Shown in pieces: positions 1 through 8,584 of a DNA stretch of 64,000 bases. The stretch is taken from contig NZ_JOIZ01000002.1 in the NCBI RefSeq assembly GCF_000721605.1, positions 62,001 to 126,000 of the forward strand. The letters run 5' to 3'. The first letter of the stretch is position 1, and each line of letters starts with the position of its first letter. Source of the stretch: Streptomyces sp. NRRL S-37. GTDB taxonomy: Bacteria > Actinomycetota > Actinomycetes > Streptomycetales > Streptomycetaceae. The notes beneath the pieces were generated by a model, which was not told the origin of the DNA, did no database searches, and worked only from the letters and a program-made list of their open reading frames with translations. Position numbers and translations under genes: made by a program.

Positions 1-1200
1 GGCCGCTCCGAGAACAAGGGCACCGAGCCGGAGGGCCTGGCGATCGCCACCTACGACGGCGTGCGGTACGCCTTCGTCGGCTCCGAGCGCGGCAACTTCG
101 TCGCCGTGTACGACATCAGCAGGCCCACCCGGCCGGTGTTCAAGCAAGTACTGCCGACGACCAACGGCCCCGAGGGGCTGCTGCCGGTCCCGTCGCGCGG
201 GCTGCTGGCGGTCTCCAGCGAGGTGGACGACGCCGACGCGGGCGTGCGGGCCTCGGTGAGCCTGTTCCGCCTGGGCAAGGGCACACCGGCCCAGCCCTCC
301 CTCGTCTCCGCCCCGGACTCCGCGGGAACGCCGATCGCCTGGGGCGCGCTCGGTGCCCTGTCGGCCGTCCCCGGCCGCCCCGACGAGCTGTACACGGTCA
401 CCGACGCCGCGTACGCCACCACCCGCGTCCTCACGATCGACGCGGGCGACAAGCCGGCCGTCGTCAAGCGGGAGCTGACCGTCAAGGACGCCGACGGCAA
501 CCCGGCCGGCTACGACGCCGAGGGGATCTTCGCCCGTCCGCAGGGCGGCTTCTGGCTGGCCGTCGAGGGCAAGACCGGCGCCGGGAACCGGCTGGTCCGC
601 CTGGACCGCTCCGGTGTCACCCGGCAGGTCGTCCCGCTGCCGGCGGACGTCGCCGCGCACCTCGGCTCGCAGGGCTTCGAGGGCGTCACCGCCACCACCG
701 ACGCCCGCGGCCACGAGATCGTGTGGGCCGCGCTCCAGCGCGAGGTGAAGACGGACCCGGCGGGTGTCGTCCGGCTCGGCCGCTACGACGTCCGGGCCGG
801 CACCTGGAGCTGGTACGGCTACCGGCTCGGCACCACCACCACGGCCGGCGACTGGATCGGGCTGTCCGAGATCACGGTGGTCGGTAACCGGCTCGCCGTC
901 ATCGAACGGGACAAGCTGAACGGCCCGGCCGCGAAGGCCAAGCGGATCTACACGGTCCCCCTGCCGAAGGCCGCCGCCCCGGCGGACACCCTCCCCGTCC
1001 TACCGAAGCGGCTCGCCCACGACGTGCTGCCCGACCTGCGGGCCACGAAGGGCTGGACCCAGGAGAAGCTGGAGGGCCTCACCGTGGCCGGCAACGGCCA
1101 CGTCTACGCCGTCACCGACAACGACGGCCTGAGCGACTCCACCGGCGAGACCGTCTTCCTGGACCTCGGCAGCAGTCACCGGATCTTCGGCCACGACTGA
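1..1200 (+). CDS. Esterase-like activity of phytase family protein (5' partial)
   Basis: Only the C-terminal part is present. The frame is open from base 1 without a start and gives 399 residues to the TGA at 1198-1200. The sequence repeats short turn motifs such as PEGLAIA, EGIFARPQGGFW, FEGVT and EGLTVAGNGHVYAVTDND, the pattern of the phytase-like esterase domain (a beta-propeller family). Members are usually secreted and are thought to act on phosphate esters or related substrates, but the signal peptide would lie outside the window. A strong hairpin follows at 1243-1275 and the next gene is convergent, so this is the end of its transcription unit. The substrate cannot be told from the sequence. 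Confidence 0.7.
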   Translation, partial: GRSENKGTEPEGLAIATYDGVRYAFVGSERGNFVAVYDISRPTRPVFKQVLPTTNGPEGLLPVPSRGLLAVSSEVDDADAGVRASVSLFRLGKGTPAQPSLVSAPDSAGTPIAWGALGALSAVPGRPDELYTVTDAAYATTRVLTIDAGDKPAVVKRELTVKDADGNPAGYDAEGIFARPQGGFWLAVEGKTGAGNRLVRLDRSGVTRQVVPLPADVAAHLGSQGFEGVTATTDARGHEIVWAALQREVKTDPAGVVRLGRYDVRAGTWSWYGYRLGTTTTAGDWIGLSEITVVGNRLAVIERDKLNGPAAKAKRIYTVPLPKAAAPADTLPVLPKRLAHDVLPDLRATKGWTQEKLEGLTVAGNGHVYAVTDNDGLSDSTGETVFLDLGSSHRIFGHD

Positions 1201-1242
1201 CCGTCCCGTCCCTCGCACGCCGCACCGCCGCACCGCCCGAGT

Positions 1243-1275
1243 GGCCGGCCCCCGGGTTCCTCCCGGGGGCCGGCC
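1243..1275. terminator. Bidirectional terminator hairpin
   Basis: A perfect 14-bp stem, GGCCGGCCCCCGGG paired with its complement, encloses a 5-nt loop. It sits between two convergent genes ending at 1200 and 1283 and can serve both. There is no long T run, as is usual in Streptomyces. Confidence 0.75.
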
Positions 1276-1282
1276 GCTTCCG

Positions 1283-2410
1283 CTACGACGTCAGGCCGAT
1301 CTCCGCGCAGTCCGCCGCGTACGCCCCGGCGCAGATCTCCTCGACGGTGTAGACGCCGTCCTGGACCACCGTGGCCTCGATGTTCTCCCGCGTGAGGGCG
1401 ACCACCGGGACCAGCATCGCCGGGATGTCCTTGCGCGTGGGGCTGTCGACCACGTCCCGCGCCAGCCCGTCGAACTGGATCGACCGCTCCTGCACCTTCG
1501 CCACCGCCATGTCCGCGGCCCCCGTCGCCTCCAGCAGGAACGACTTGTACACCGTCATGTACTGCTCACCCGAGACGATCCGCCGTACCGCCGCCAGGTC
1601 GGCGTCCTGCCCGGTCACCGGCGGCAGGTCGGTGACCCCCGCGTCCCGGAGCACCTCGATGACGGCACCGGCCATGCCGTCGTTCGCCGAGTAGACGGCG
1701 GCGATGTTCTCGGCGCCGACCTCCTTCACCGCCTCGCGCATGTGCTCCGCGGCGACCTCGGGCAGCCATTTCCCGGTGTCGTACGACTTGGCGATGTCCA
1801 CCTTGCCGTTCAGTTCGCCGAGCGCGCCCTTGCGGAACAGTGCCGTGTTCGGGTCGGCGGGCGCGCCGTTCACCATGACGACCTTGCTGTTCTCGGCGTT
1901 CTCGCCGAGCGCGTTCACGAGGGCGCGGCCCTGCACCTGGCCGACGAGTTCGTTGTCGTGGGAGACGTACGCGTCGATCGGGCCCTCGGCGAGACGGTCG
2001 TAGGCGATGACGGGTATGCCCGCCGCCTTCGCCCTCTCCACGTCCGGCGCGACGGCCTTGGCGTCCACCGCGTTCACCACGATCACGTCGACCTCGTCGT
2101 CGATCATCTTCCGGAACTGCTCGCTCTGCCTGTCCTTGCTGCCCTCGGCGTTGGCGTGGACGACCTCGCCCTGCTTGTCGGTGAGGGACGCGACGCGGTC
2201 CCTGATGAGGGGGTGGTCGAACTTCTCGAAGCGCGCCGTGTCCTTGTCGGGCAGCAGCAGGCCCACGGTGATGTCGTAGCTCCTGCTCGGTGACACGGAC
2301 GCGTCGTCGCCCGCCCCGCCGACGACACCGCACGCGGTGAGCGACAGGACCGACAGTCCGGCGGTCAGGAGCAGGGCGGGGCGGGTGCGGGGGGTGGTGC
2401 GGGGGTTCAC
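1283..2410 (-). CDS. Sugar ABC transporter substrate-binding lipoprotein
   Basis: This is a 375-residue type I periplasmic-binding protein of the ribose/xylose group (Peripla_BP_4 family). The N-terminus is a lipoprotein signal with lipobox LTAC, Cys at about residue 27, so the protein is probably tethered outside the membrane. Family features include DITVGLLLPD at the start of the domain, VDVIVVNAVD, IPVIAYDRL, YVSHDN, NDGMAGAVIEVL and PPVTGQDADL, which resemble XylF-type binding proteins. The start is GTG with GGAAGG upstream. No permease or ATPase gene lies next to it, so it is either an orphan or acts with a transporter encoded elsewhere. The exact sugar is not known. Confidence 0.85.
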   Translation of the reverse strand: MNPRTTPRTRPALLLTAGLSVLSLTACGVVGGAGDDASVSPSRSYDITVGLLLPDKDTARFEKFDHPLIRDRVASLTDKQGEVVHANAEGSKDRQSEQFRKMIDDEVDVIVVNAVDAKAVAPDVERAKAAGIPVIAYDRLAEGPIDAYVSHDNELVGQVQGRALVNALGENAENSKVVMVNGAPADPNTALFRKGALGELNGKVDIAKSYDTGKWLPEVAAEHMREAVKEVGAENIAAVYSANDGMAGAVIEVLRDAGVTDLPPVTGQDADLAAVRRIVSGEQYMTVYKSFLLEATGAADMAVAKVQERSIQFDGLARDVVDSPTRKDIPAMLVPVVALTRENIEATVVQDGVYTVEEICAGAYAADCAEIGLTS

Positions 2411-2643
2411 GTGGGGGCCTTCCGGGCGAGTGCTGCGGGGCGACCAGGTGACTGTGTCCGTTGTGCGGGGGTGCGGCAGCCATGCTCACGGCACTCTCGC
2501 GGACTGCGCGGAGAATGTGCGCAGGAGCGGCACACAGGCTGCACACAGTGGGCCGGAAGCGTCGTTAGCGTGGCTGTCCCCTGCTCCGGATCCCTCGCCC
2601 CGGCGGGCGTCGGCGTCGGTACGTCAACTCAGGAAGACAGCGG

Positions 2644-3489
2644 ATGGACTACTGCTCCACGTGTCGCCGGCATCTGAACGGCGCCCTGGTCTGCCCGGGC
2701 TGCGGTGCCTACGCCCCCGACATCGCGCCTGCCGTCATCGGCGGCCGTACCGTCCCCGGACCGGCGACGGCCGCCGCGCCCGAGGCCGTCGCCCCGCCCC
2801 CGGCCCCACGGCCGGCCTCCGTGTCCGCCTCCACCCCCACGGGGACGGGCCGGGCGGCGCGGCGGCGGCAGCTGGTCCGCTGGAAGAAGACCCAGCGGCG
2901 GGCCCTGGTCGCGACGGCCGTCGCCTTCGTCGGCGGCGGGCTGACCCTCGCCTCCCTGGACCGGGGCGGCACGGACCGCGCCCAGGCCGCCACGGCACCC
3001 GACCTCCGGGGCATGGGCGGCGCGGAGAAGCCCGTTGACCGGTACGACGACCCGGACGCCCCGGCCTCCTCCCCGGACCGTACGGCGCCGTCGCCCTCGG
3101 CCGACGACAGGCGCGGGCGGACGGACACCGAAACCGCACCGGAGCCCACCGCCCCCTCCGGCACCCGCACGGACGGCGCCGCCGTCCCGGAAACGACGGT
3201 GCCGTCGCAGCCGCGTACGACCTCCCCGGACTCCGTCTCCCGTTCCGGAGCGCGCTCGGACACGGAGCAGGAACAGGAATCCGTCCCGGGCGCCGGTTCC
3301 GGCTCCGGTTCCGGTACGGTCACGCCGTCGACGCCCCCGGCCACCGGCAGCGGCGACGGAGACGAAGACGGAGACAGCGGCACCGACCAGGGGGCCGGCT
3401 CCCGGCCCGCCCCCTCCACCCCGTCCACGCCACCGGCGGCCGAGCCGGACTCCGAGCGGCTCTGCCTCCTGGTGATCTGCCTCGGCTGA
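2644..3489 (+). CDS. SCO2400-family zinc-ribbon membrane protein
   Basis: The 281-residue protein starts with a zinc ribbon, MDYCSTCRRHL...CPGCGAYAPDIAP, with four cysteines in two CxxC pairs. A basic segment (RRRQLVRWKKTQRR) is followed by one transmembrane helix near residues 90-105. The rest is a long Ser/Thr/Pro/Glu-rich, low-complexity extracellular tail ending in LCLLVICLG. This arrangement is that of the Streptomyces SCO2400-like family, whose function is unknown. It lies alone between the binding protein and a small monooxygenase gene, with a normal ATG start. Confidence 0.75.
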   Translation: MDYCSTCRRHLNGALVCPGCGAYAPDIAPAVIGGRTVPGPATAAAPEAVAPPPAPRPASVSASTPTGTGRAARRRQLVRWKKTQRRALVATAVAFVGGGLTLASLDRGGTDRAQAATAPDLRGMGGAEKPVDRYDDPDAPASSPDRTAPSPSADDRRGRTDTETAPEPTAPSGTRTDGAAVPETTVPSQPRTTSPDSVSRSGARSDTEQEQESVPGAGSGSGSGTVTPSTPPATGSGDGDEDGDSGTDQGAGSRPAPSTPSTPPAAEPDSERLCLLVICLG

Positions 3490-3566
3490 CCCCCGCCGGG
3501 GGGCCGCGCCCGCACCGGCCGCGCCCCGCCGCGCGCCCCGGAACGGCCCTGCGGAACAATCGGAAC

Positions 3567-3887
3567 ATGAGCGTCGTGAAGATCAACGTACTCACGGTCC
3601 CGGCGGAGCAGCGCGAGACGCTGGAGCAGCGGTTCGCCGCGCGGGCGGGGGCGGTGGAGGGCTCGGACGGGTTCGAGTGGTTCGAGCTGCTGCGTCCGGT
3701 GGAAGGCACCGACACCTACCTCGTCTACACCCGCTGGCGGAGCGAGGAGGACTTCCAGCGCTGGATGGCCGGCCGCGCCCAGGCCGCCCACGGCGGGGCG
3801 GAGGGCGAGAAGCCCCGGCCGGCGGCCACGGACGCCACGCTGTGGTCCTTCGAGGTGGTCCAGCAGGCCGCGCCCAGGCAGGACTGA
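3567..3887 (+). CDS. Antibiotic biosynthesis monooxygenase (ABM) family protein
   Basis: This 106-residue protein has the length and pattern of a single ABM dimeric alpha/beta-barrel domain. It begins VVKINVLTVPAEQRETLEQRF and continues with a conserved FEWFELLRPVEGTDTYLVYTRW core and a helix SEEDFQRWM. ABM proteins include small quinone monooxygenases and heme-degrading enzymes, and many act on oxidised aromatic compounds. Nothing in the context picks one of these, so the substrate is open. It is convergent with the beta-lactamase gene that ends at 3910. Confidence 0.8.
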   Translation: MSVVKINVLTVPAEQRETLEQRFAARAGAVEGSDGFEWFELLRPVEGTDTYLVYTRWRSEEDFQRWMAGRAQAAHGGAEGEKPRPAATDATLWSFEVVQQAAPRQD

Positions 3888-3909
3888 CGTCGTAGGCCGC
3901 GCCCCCGGT

Positions 3910-4827
3910 TCAGACGAGGACGTCGAGCACGCGGCGGGTGGCCTCGGCGACCAGGGCGTCACTGGCGGCGGCCTCGCGGTCGGGCCGCTCGGTCAGGACG
4001 GCGATCACCAGCGGGGCGCCGTGCGGCGGCCAGAGCACGGCGACGTCGTTGGCCCGGCCCCACTCGCCGGTGCCGGTCTTGTCGCCGGCCTTCCAGTCCC
4101 GGGGGACACCGGCCCGGACGCGCAGGTCGCCGGTGGTGTTGCGGACCAGCCAGTCCGCCAGCAGCTCCCGCTTCGCGGCCGGCAGGGCGTCGCCGAGGAC
4201 GAGGGCGCGGTAGTCGGCGGCGACGGCCCGGGGGCTGGTGGTGTCGCGCGGGTCTCCCGGCGGGTTGCCGTTCAGTCCGGGTTCGGTGTGGTCGAGGCGG
4301 CTCACGCGGTCGCCGAGTCCGCGCAGATGGGCGGTGAGTGCGCGCGGGCCGCCGATCTCGCGCAGCAGCAGGTTGGCGGCCGTGTTGTCGCTGTACCGTA
4401 CGGCCGCGTCGCAGAGGTCGCGGAGGGACATGCCGGTGTCGACGTGCTTCTCGGTCACGGGTGAGTAGGTGATGAGGTCGGCCCGGGTGTAGGTGACGCG
4501 CCGGTCCAGACGGGGGACCGGGTGCCGGTCCAGGACCGCGGCCGCCGCGAGCGTCTTGAAGGTGGAGCAGAGCGCGAAACGCTCGTCGGCGCGGTGGACC
4601 ACGGTGGCGCCGGTCCCGGTCGCGAGGGCGTACACCCCGAGCCGGGCGCCGTACTCGCGCTCCAGGTCGGTGAGGCTCCGGGGGTCCACCGGTGCGGGCG
4701 TGGAGGTGCGGCTCGGTACCGGGCCCGCCGGGCCGCGCTCGCGCGCCGGGGTACCGGTGGCGCATCCCGCCACGGGGGCGAGGGCCGCGGCCAGCAGGAT
4801 CGCGCGGCGGGAGAGGGGTTCGGTCAT
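3910..4827 (-). CDS. Class A beta-lactamase
   Basis: The 305-residue protein has all class A signatures: the nucleophile motif S88-T-F-K91, the SDN loop at 146-148, the omega-loop ExxLN as EPGLN at 182-186, which provides the general base, and KTG at 250-252. It should therefore hydrolyse penicillins outside the membrane. The N-terminus carries SRRAILLAAALAPVAGC, which combines a twin-arginine-like pair with a lipobox, so a Tat-exported lipoprotein is likely. Three 14-bp direct repeats lie directly upstream. The same-strand penicillin-binding protein gene ends 77 bp upstream, and a LysR/BlaB-like pair is divergent from that gene, which suggests a beta-lactam response module. Confidence 0.93.
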   Translation of the reverse strand: MTEPLSRRAILLAAALAPVAGCATGTPARERGPAGPVPSRTSTPAPVDPRSLTDLEREYGARLGVYALATGTGATVVHRADERFALCSTFKTLAAAAVLDRHPVPRLDRRVTYTRADLITYSPVTEKHVDTGMSLRDLCDAAVRYSDNTAANLLLREIGGPRALTAHLRGLGDRVSRLDHTEPGLNGNPPGDPRDTTSPRAVAADYRALVLGDALPAAKRELLADWLVRNTTGDLRVRAGVPRDWKAGDKTGTGEWGRANDVAVLWPPHGAPLVIAVLTERPDREAAASDALVAEATRRVLDVLV

Positions 4828-4844
4828 GGGGGTCCCTTTCGGGC

Positions 4845-4886
4845 GGTGCGGTCAGGACGGTGCGGTCAGGACGGTGCGGTCAGGAC
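4845..4886. repeat. Three perfect 14-bp tandem repeats upstream of the beta-lactamase gene
   Basis: The unit GGTGCGGTCAGGAC occurs three times head to tail with no mismatch, and a degraded trace follows near 4899-4912. The array occupies most of the 77-bp gap between the penicillin-binding protein stop and the beta-lactamase start, 18 bp from the latter. It could be a regulator-binding array or simple slippage. Confidence 0.85.
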
Positions 4887-4904
4887 GCGAGTACGGCGGG
4901 CAGC

Positions 4905-6530
4905 TCAGGACTCGGGTACGGCGGACAGCAGGGAATGGATCACCGGTCCGGCCGAGCCGCCCCCGGTGACGCCCTCCTCGACCACGCAGGCCACGGCGAC
5001 ATCGCCCCGGTGGGCGACCATCCAGCCGTTGTTGTCCTGCTCCTCGGAGACCTCCGCGGTGCCGGTCTTGGCGCCGATGTCGCCGGGCAGGTCCGCCAGG
5101 ACGCGCGTGGTTCCCTCGGTGACGGTCGCCCGCATCAGCTCGCGGAGCTGGGTGACGACCTCCGGCGGCAGCGGGGTCGTGGTGGTCTCGTCCTCGGTGC
5201 CGTCGACGAGCGAGGGCTGGTGGAAGGTGCCGGACACGGCGGTCGCGGTGACCGACGCCATGATCAGCGGGTTGGCCTGGACCCGGCCCTGCCCGATCAT
5301 CGACGCGGCCTTCTCCGTCGCGTCCCGGGGCACCGGCACGGAACCGTCGTACGACGGAACGCCCACGTGCCAGGTCTGGCCGACGCCGAAGTACTTCCTC
5401 GCCACCTCCCCGAGCTCTCCCTCGCCCAGCCTGTCGCGCAGGCTGATGAACGCGGTGTTGCAGGACTCGGTGAAGTCCTTGCGGAAGGTGGCGCCCGGGT
5501 GTTCGGAGGTCTCCACGTTCTGGAACCGCTTGCCGACGGTGAGGTATCGGGGGCAGTCCACGACGTCGTCCGGGGCGACCGCGCCCTTCAGCAGCAGGGC
5601 GCCGCTGGTGACGATCTTCCAGGTGGAGCCGGGGGCGTAGGTGCCGGAGACGGCGCGGTTGAAGCCGGAGGCGGGCGAGTTGGCCACGGCCAGGATCTCG
5701 CCGTCGTCGACGCGCAGGGCGACGAGCGCGGCGTTCTTGCCGTCGGCCTCGGCGAGGGCGCGTTCGGCGGCGGACTGCCAGTCGGCGTCGAGGGTGGTGC
5801 GGACGGGGCCGTCGTCCTTGCGGGTGCCCTCGCCGCCGAAGGACGCCTCCGTGCGTTCCACCTTCCCCGTGGCCCGGTCGACGAGCCGCACCGCGCCGCG
5901 CGGCCCGCCGCCGTTCCCGCCGCCGGCGAGCTGAGCGAGCACGGGGGCGAGGGAGGGGTGGGTGGCGCCCGACAGGGTGGCGCCGTCGCGGTCGGTGGCC
6001 TCGACCGGCTCGGTCTCCTCCCGTTCCAGGCGGAACTTCTCCGTGTCGCTGAGCCGCGGGTGGACCAGCGACAGCTTCCAGTCCACTTTCCAGCCGCCGT
6101 CCTGCTCCCGCAGCGGCAGCTTCGAGTCGTACGTCCAGGTGCCGAGGCCCTTGACGGGCATCCGCGCGGTGAAGGGCACGGTGACCGTGCCGTCTCCGGT
6201 CTCCTCCGGCTTCCCGGCCGTGAGCTTCGGCTTCTCGATGTCGAGCCCGGCGGTGAAACTCCGCAGCACCTCCTCCGCACGGTCGGGTCCGGTCGTCCGG
6301 GCGGCCGCGTCGGGCAGGCGTCCGGCGGCCCAGTCGGCGAGGAAGGCGCGGGCCTCGGCCACCGCCTCCGGGTCGGGGCCGGTCTCCTCCCCGAAGGGGC
6401 CGAGGCCGGCCGCGTACATCCCGCCGGCGGTGACCACGGCCACCACCGCCACGGCGGTGAGGGCCTTCACCGTTCTGCGTGGACGGTGACGTCGGGGGGC
6501 GGCAGGGGGAAAGTCGGTGTGAGGACTCAT
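4905..6530 (-). CDS. Penicillin-binding protein with NTF2-like N-terminal domain
   Basis: The 541-residue protein has a basic cytoplasmic tail, one transmembrane anchor (about 21-41), an NTF2-like/MecA-N type domain (about 53-160), a linker, and a transpeptidase domain. The active-site motifs are S302-T-W-K305, S356-C-N358 and K488-T-G490. It should cross-link peptidoglycan on the outer face of the membrane. The NTF2-like domain is the type found in PBP2a-like enzymes, many of which have low beta-lactam affinity, although that cannot be read from sequence. It lies upstream of the beta-lactamase gene on the same strand and is divergent from the LysR gene at 6616. Confidence 0.9.
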   Translation of the reverse strand: MSPHTDFPPAAPRRHRPRRTVKALTAVAVVAVVTAGGMYAAGLGPFGEETGPDPEAVAEARAFLADWAAGRLPDAAARTTGPDRAEEVLRSFTAGLDIEKPKLTAGKPEETGDGTVTVPFTARMPVKGLGTWTYDSKLPLREQDGGWKVDWKLSLVHPRLSDTEKFRLEREETEPVEATDRDGATLSGATHPSLAPVLAQLAGGGNGGGPRGAVRLVDRATGKVERTEASFGGEGTRKDDGPVRTTLDADWQSAAERALAEADGKNAALVALRVDDGEILAVANSPASGFNRAVSGTYAPGSTWKIVTSGALLLKGAVAPDDVVDCPRYLTVGKRFQNVETSEHPGATFRKDFTESCNTAFISLRDRLGEGELGEVARKYFGVGQTWHVGVPSYDGSVPVPRDATEKAASMIGQGRVQANPLIMASVTATAVSGTFHQPSLVDGTEDETTTTPLPPEVVTQLRELMRATVTEGTTRVLADLPGDIGAKTGTAEVSEEQDNNGWMVAHRGDVAVACVVEEGVTGGGSAGPVIHSLLSAVPES

Positions 6531-6574
6531 GCGCCGACAACAGCAGCGGTGAAGGGCGTATGTCCAAGACCGCT

Positions 6575-6606
6575 ATCGATCATGGATCGATCAGTATCCG
6601 ATATCG
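6575..6606. promoter_or_regulatory. Candidate LysR operator in the PBP/LysR divergent region
   Basis: The 85-bp gap between the divergent penicillin-binding protein and LysR genes contains ATCGAT-N5-ATCGAT (6575-6591) followed by the palindrome CGATATCG (6599-6606). The region is clearly richer in A and T than its surroundings. Dyads of this kind in the shared promoter are where LysR proteins usually bind. Confidence 0.55.
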
Positions 6607-6615
6607 TTACTGGTC

Positions 6616-7584
6616 GTGGACCTGGTGCGGCACCTGGAGTGCTTCGTGGCTGTTGCGGAAGAGTCACACTTCGGGCGTGCCGCGACCCGTCTGGGGATGG
6701 CCCAGCCGCCGCTGTCGCAGCGCATCCAGCGGCTGGAACGGGAGCTGGGCGTGCGGCTGTTCGAGCGGACCAGCCGGCAGGTGACGATCACCGAGGCGGG
6801 GCGGCTGCTGCTGGCCGAGGCCCGGGAACTCCTCGCCCGTTCCGAGTCGTTCCTGGCGACCGCGCGCCGGGTGCGCGACGGCGAGACCGGGCTGCTGCGG
6901 GCGGCGCTGCCCCCGGACCTCTCCGGCGAGACCGTCGCCGCCCTGCTCGCCGACTTCGGGCGCCGTCACGACGGCCTGGAGCTGGAGCTGCACGAGCTGC
7001 CCACCGCACAGCAGCTCGCCCGGCTCGCGGCCCACGAACTGGACGTCGGTGTCGTCCACCACCCGTGTGACGTCTCCGGTCTGGAGCTGGGCCCGGTGCT
7101 GCGGCGCGAGCTCGGGGTGCTGTTGCCGCGTTCGGCCGGGGCGGCCGGGTTCGACGCGGTACCGCTGGTCGCGCTGGCCGGCCACGACCTGATCCTGTTC
7201 CCGCGCGCCGCGGCCCCCGCCCTCTACGACGACCTGCTGACCACCTGCGCCCGGGGCGGCTTCACCCCGGCTGCCGTACGTCACGGCCAGGGCGCCAGCT
7301 TCGTACGCGGTCTGGTGCTCTCCACCGGGGCCGTCGCCCTGTGCCCGCGCGACACCCTGCCGCCGCCCCCGGAGGGCGGGGAACCGGACGTCGTATGGCG
7401 GCCGCTGACCGGCGGGGCGCCGGCGCTGCGACACTCCGCCGCCTGGTCCAGGGGGCGCGGCGACGCCGCCGTGCACGCCTTCGCCGAGGCGGCCACGCAC
7501 GCCCTGCGCACCACCGCCGGCGCGACCCCCGACGTACCGACCCGCCCGCTGCACCTGCGCCCGGCATCGGAGTGGTGGCTGTGA
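6616..7584 (+). CDS. LysR-family transcriptional regulator (BlaA-like by context)
   Basis: This 322-residue regulator has an N-terminal winged HTH (VRHLECFVAVAEESHFGRAATRLGMAQPPLSQR begins the domain; the recognition helix lies near residues 28-45) and a C-terminal effector-binding domain. The start is GTG at 6616. Its stop overlaps the next gene by 4 bp (GTGA), so the two are translationally coupled. In S. cacaoi the beta-lactamase gene is controlled by BlaA, a LysR protein, and BlaB, a cytoplasmic protein with serine beta-lactamase motifs. The pair here matches that arrangement, and I infer that it senses beta-lactam or cell-wall stress and controls the neighbouring cell-wall genes. Confidence 0.85.
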   Translation: MDLVRHLECFVAVAEESHFGRAATRLGMAQPPLSQRIQRLERELGVRLFERTSRQVTITEAGRLLLAEARELLARSESFLATARRVRDGETGLLRAALPPDLSGETVAALLADFGRRHDGLELELHELPTAQQLARLAAHELDVGVVHHPCDVSGLELGPVLRRELGVLLPRSAGAAGFDAVPLVALAGHDLILFPRAAAPALYDDLLTTCARGGFTPAAVRHGQGASFVRGLVLSTGAVALCPRDTLPPPPEGGEPDVVWRPLTGGAPALRHSAAWSRGRGDAAVHAFAEAATHALRTTAGATPDVPTRPLHLRPASEWWL

Positions 7585-8468
7585 CCGACGCCCTCGCCCG
7601 CATCCACGCGGCCTTCGCCGACGCCGGGGTCACCGGCCGGCTGCACGCGCTCGACATCGACTCCGGGGCGCAGCTCGACGCCGGGGCGGACCAGCCGGTC
7701 CCCACGGCCAGTGTCCACAAGCTGTGTGTCCTGGTCACGCTGCACGAACAGGCGGCGGCGGGCCTGCTGGACCTCACCGAGCAGGTGGAGTGCCCGCCCG
7801 CCGGGCGCACCACGGGTCCCACCGGGGTCGCCGCCATGCTGGACGCGGTCCGGATGTCCCTGCGCGACCTGGCGTTCCTGATGATGGCGGTCAGCGACAA
7901 CGCCGCCGCCGACCTGCTGCTGCGCCGGGTGGGCCTCGACGCCGTCAACGCGACGACGGCCCGGCTGGGCCTCACGCGGACGCTCGCCGTCCACTCCTTC
8001 GGCGAGATGCTCGCCACCATCAAGGAGGACGCCGGTCCCGACGGGGCCCGGGCGCTCGCCGACCCGCGGGTCATCACCCGGTTGCGGGCGCTCGACCCGG
8101 CTCGCACCAACCGCAGCACACCGCGCGACATGACCCGGCTGCTGGCCGCCGTGTGGCGGGACGAGGCGTGTACGCCGGAGCACGGCGCGGCCGTCCGGCG
8201 GATCCTGGGGCTGCAGGTGTGGCCGCACCGTCTGGCGTCGGGTTTCCCGTTCGACGACGTGCACGTCGCCGGGAAGACCGGCAGCCTGCCGACCCTGCGC
8301 AACGAGGTCGGTGTCGTCGAGTATCCGGACGGGGGCCGTTACGCCGTCGCCGTGTTCACCCGGACCGCGCACACCGCGGCCACCCTTCCGGCGGCCGACG
8401 CGGTGATCGGCACGGCGGCGCGGATCGCGGTGGACGCGCTGCGGGCGAAAGGGCTGCGGTCGCGTTGA
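7581..8468 (+). CDS. Cytoplasmic serine hydrolase, BlaB-like (penicillin-recognising fold)
   Basis: The 295-residue protein has the motif set of serine beta-lactamases, S44-V-H-K47, SDN at 105-107 and K232-T-G, but no ExxLN omega-loop where class A enzymes carry it (about residues 138-152). It has no signal peptide: MTDALARIHAAF begins the domain directly. This fits a cytoplasmic sensor or regulator better than a secreted lactamase, as described for BlaB of S. cacaoi. GTG 7581 is preferred because it gives a 4-bp overlap with the LysR stop; GTGs at 7572 and 7575 are alternatives. A true but cryptic hydrolase remains possible. Confidence 0.8.
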   Translation: MTDALARIHAAFADAGVTGRLHALDIDSGAQLDAGADQPVPTASVHKLCVLVTLHEQAAAGLLDLTEQVECPPAGRTTGPTGVAAMLDAVRMSLRDLAFLMMAVSDNAAADLLLRRVGLDAVNATTARLGLTRTLAVHSFGEMLATIKEDAGPDGARALADPRVITRLRALDPARTNRSTPRDMTRLLAAVWRDEACTPEHGAAVRRILGLQVWPHRLASGFPFDDVHVAGKTGSLPTLRNEVGVVEYPDGGRYAVAVFTRTAHTAATLPAADAVIGTAARIAVDALRAKGLRSR

Positions 8469-8530
8469 TCCCGCGATCCCGCGCGTGAAATGCGGGCGGA
8501 AAGCGGCGGGAGAGGCGGGAAAACAAAGAA

Positions 8531-8560
8531 CAGGGGCCCGCACCGAAGTGCGGGCCCCTG
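8531..8560 (-). terminator. Terminator of the cold-shock gene
   Basis: A perfect 13-bp stem, CAGGGGCCCGCAC with its complement, surrounds a CGAA loop. On the minus strand it is followed by a T-rich stretch (TTCTTTGTTTT), an intrinsic terminator 25 bp after the cold-shock stop codon. It can also stop transcription coming from the serine hydrolase gene. Confidence 0.85.
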
Positions 8561-8584
8561 CCCTTACGATCCCTGCGCCGGTGA

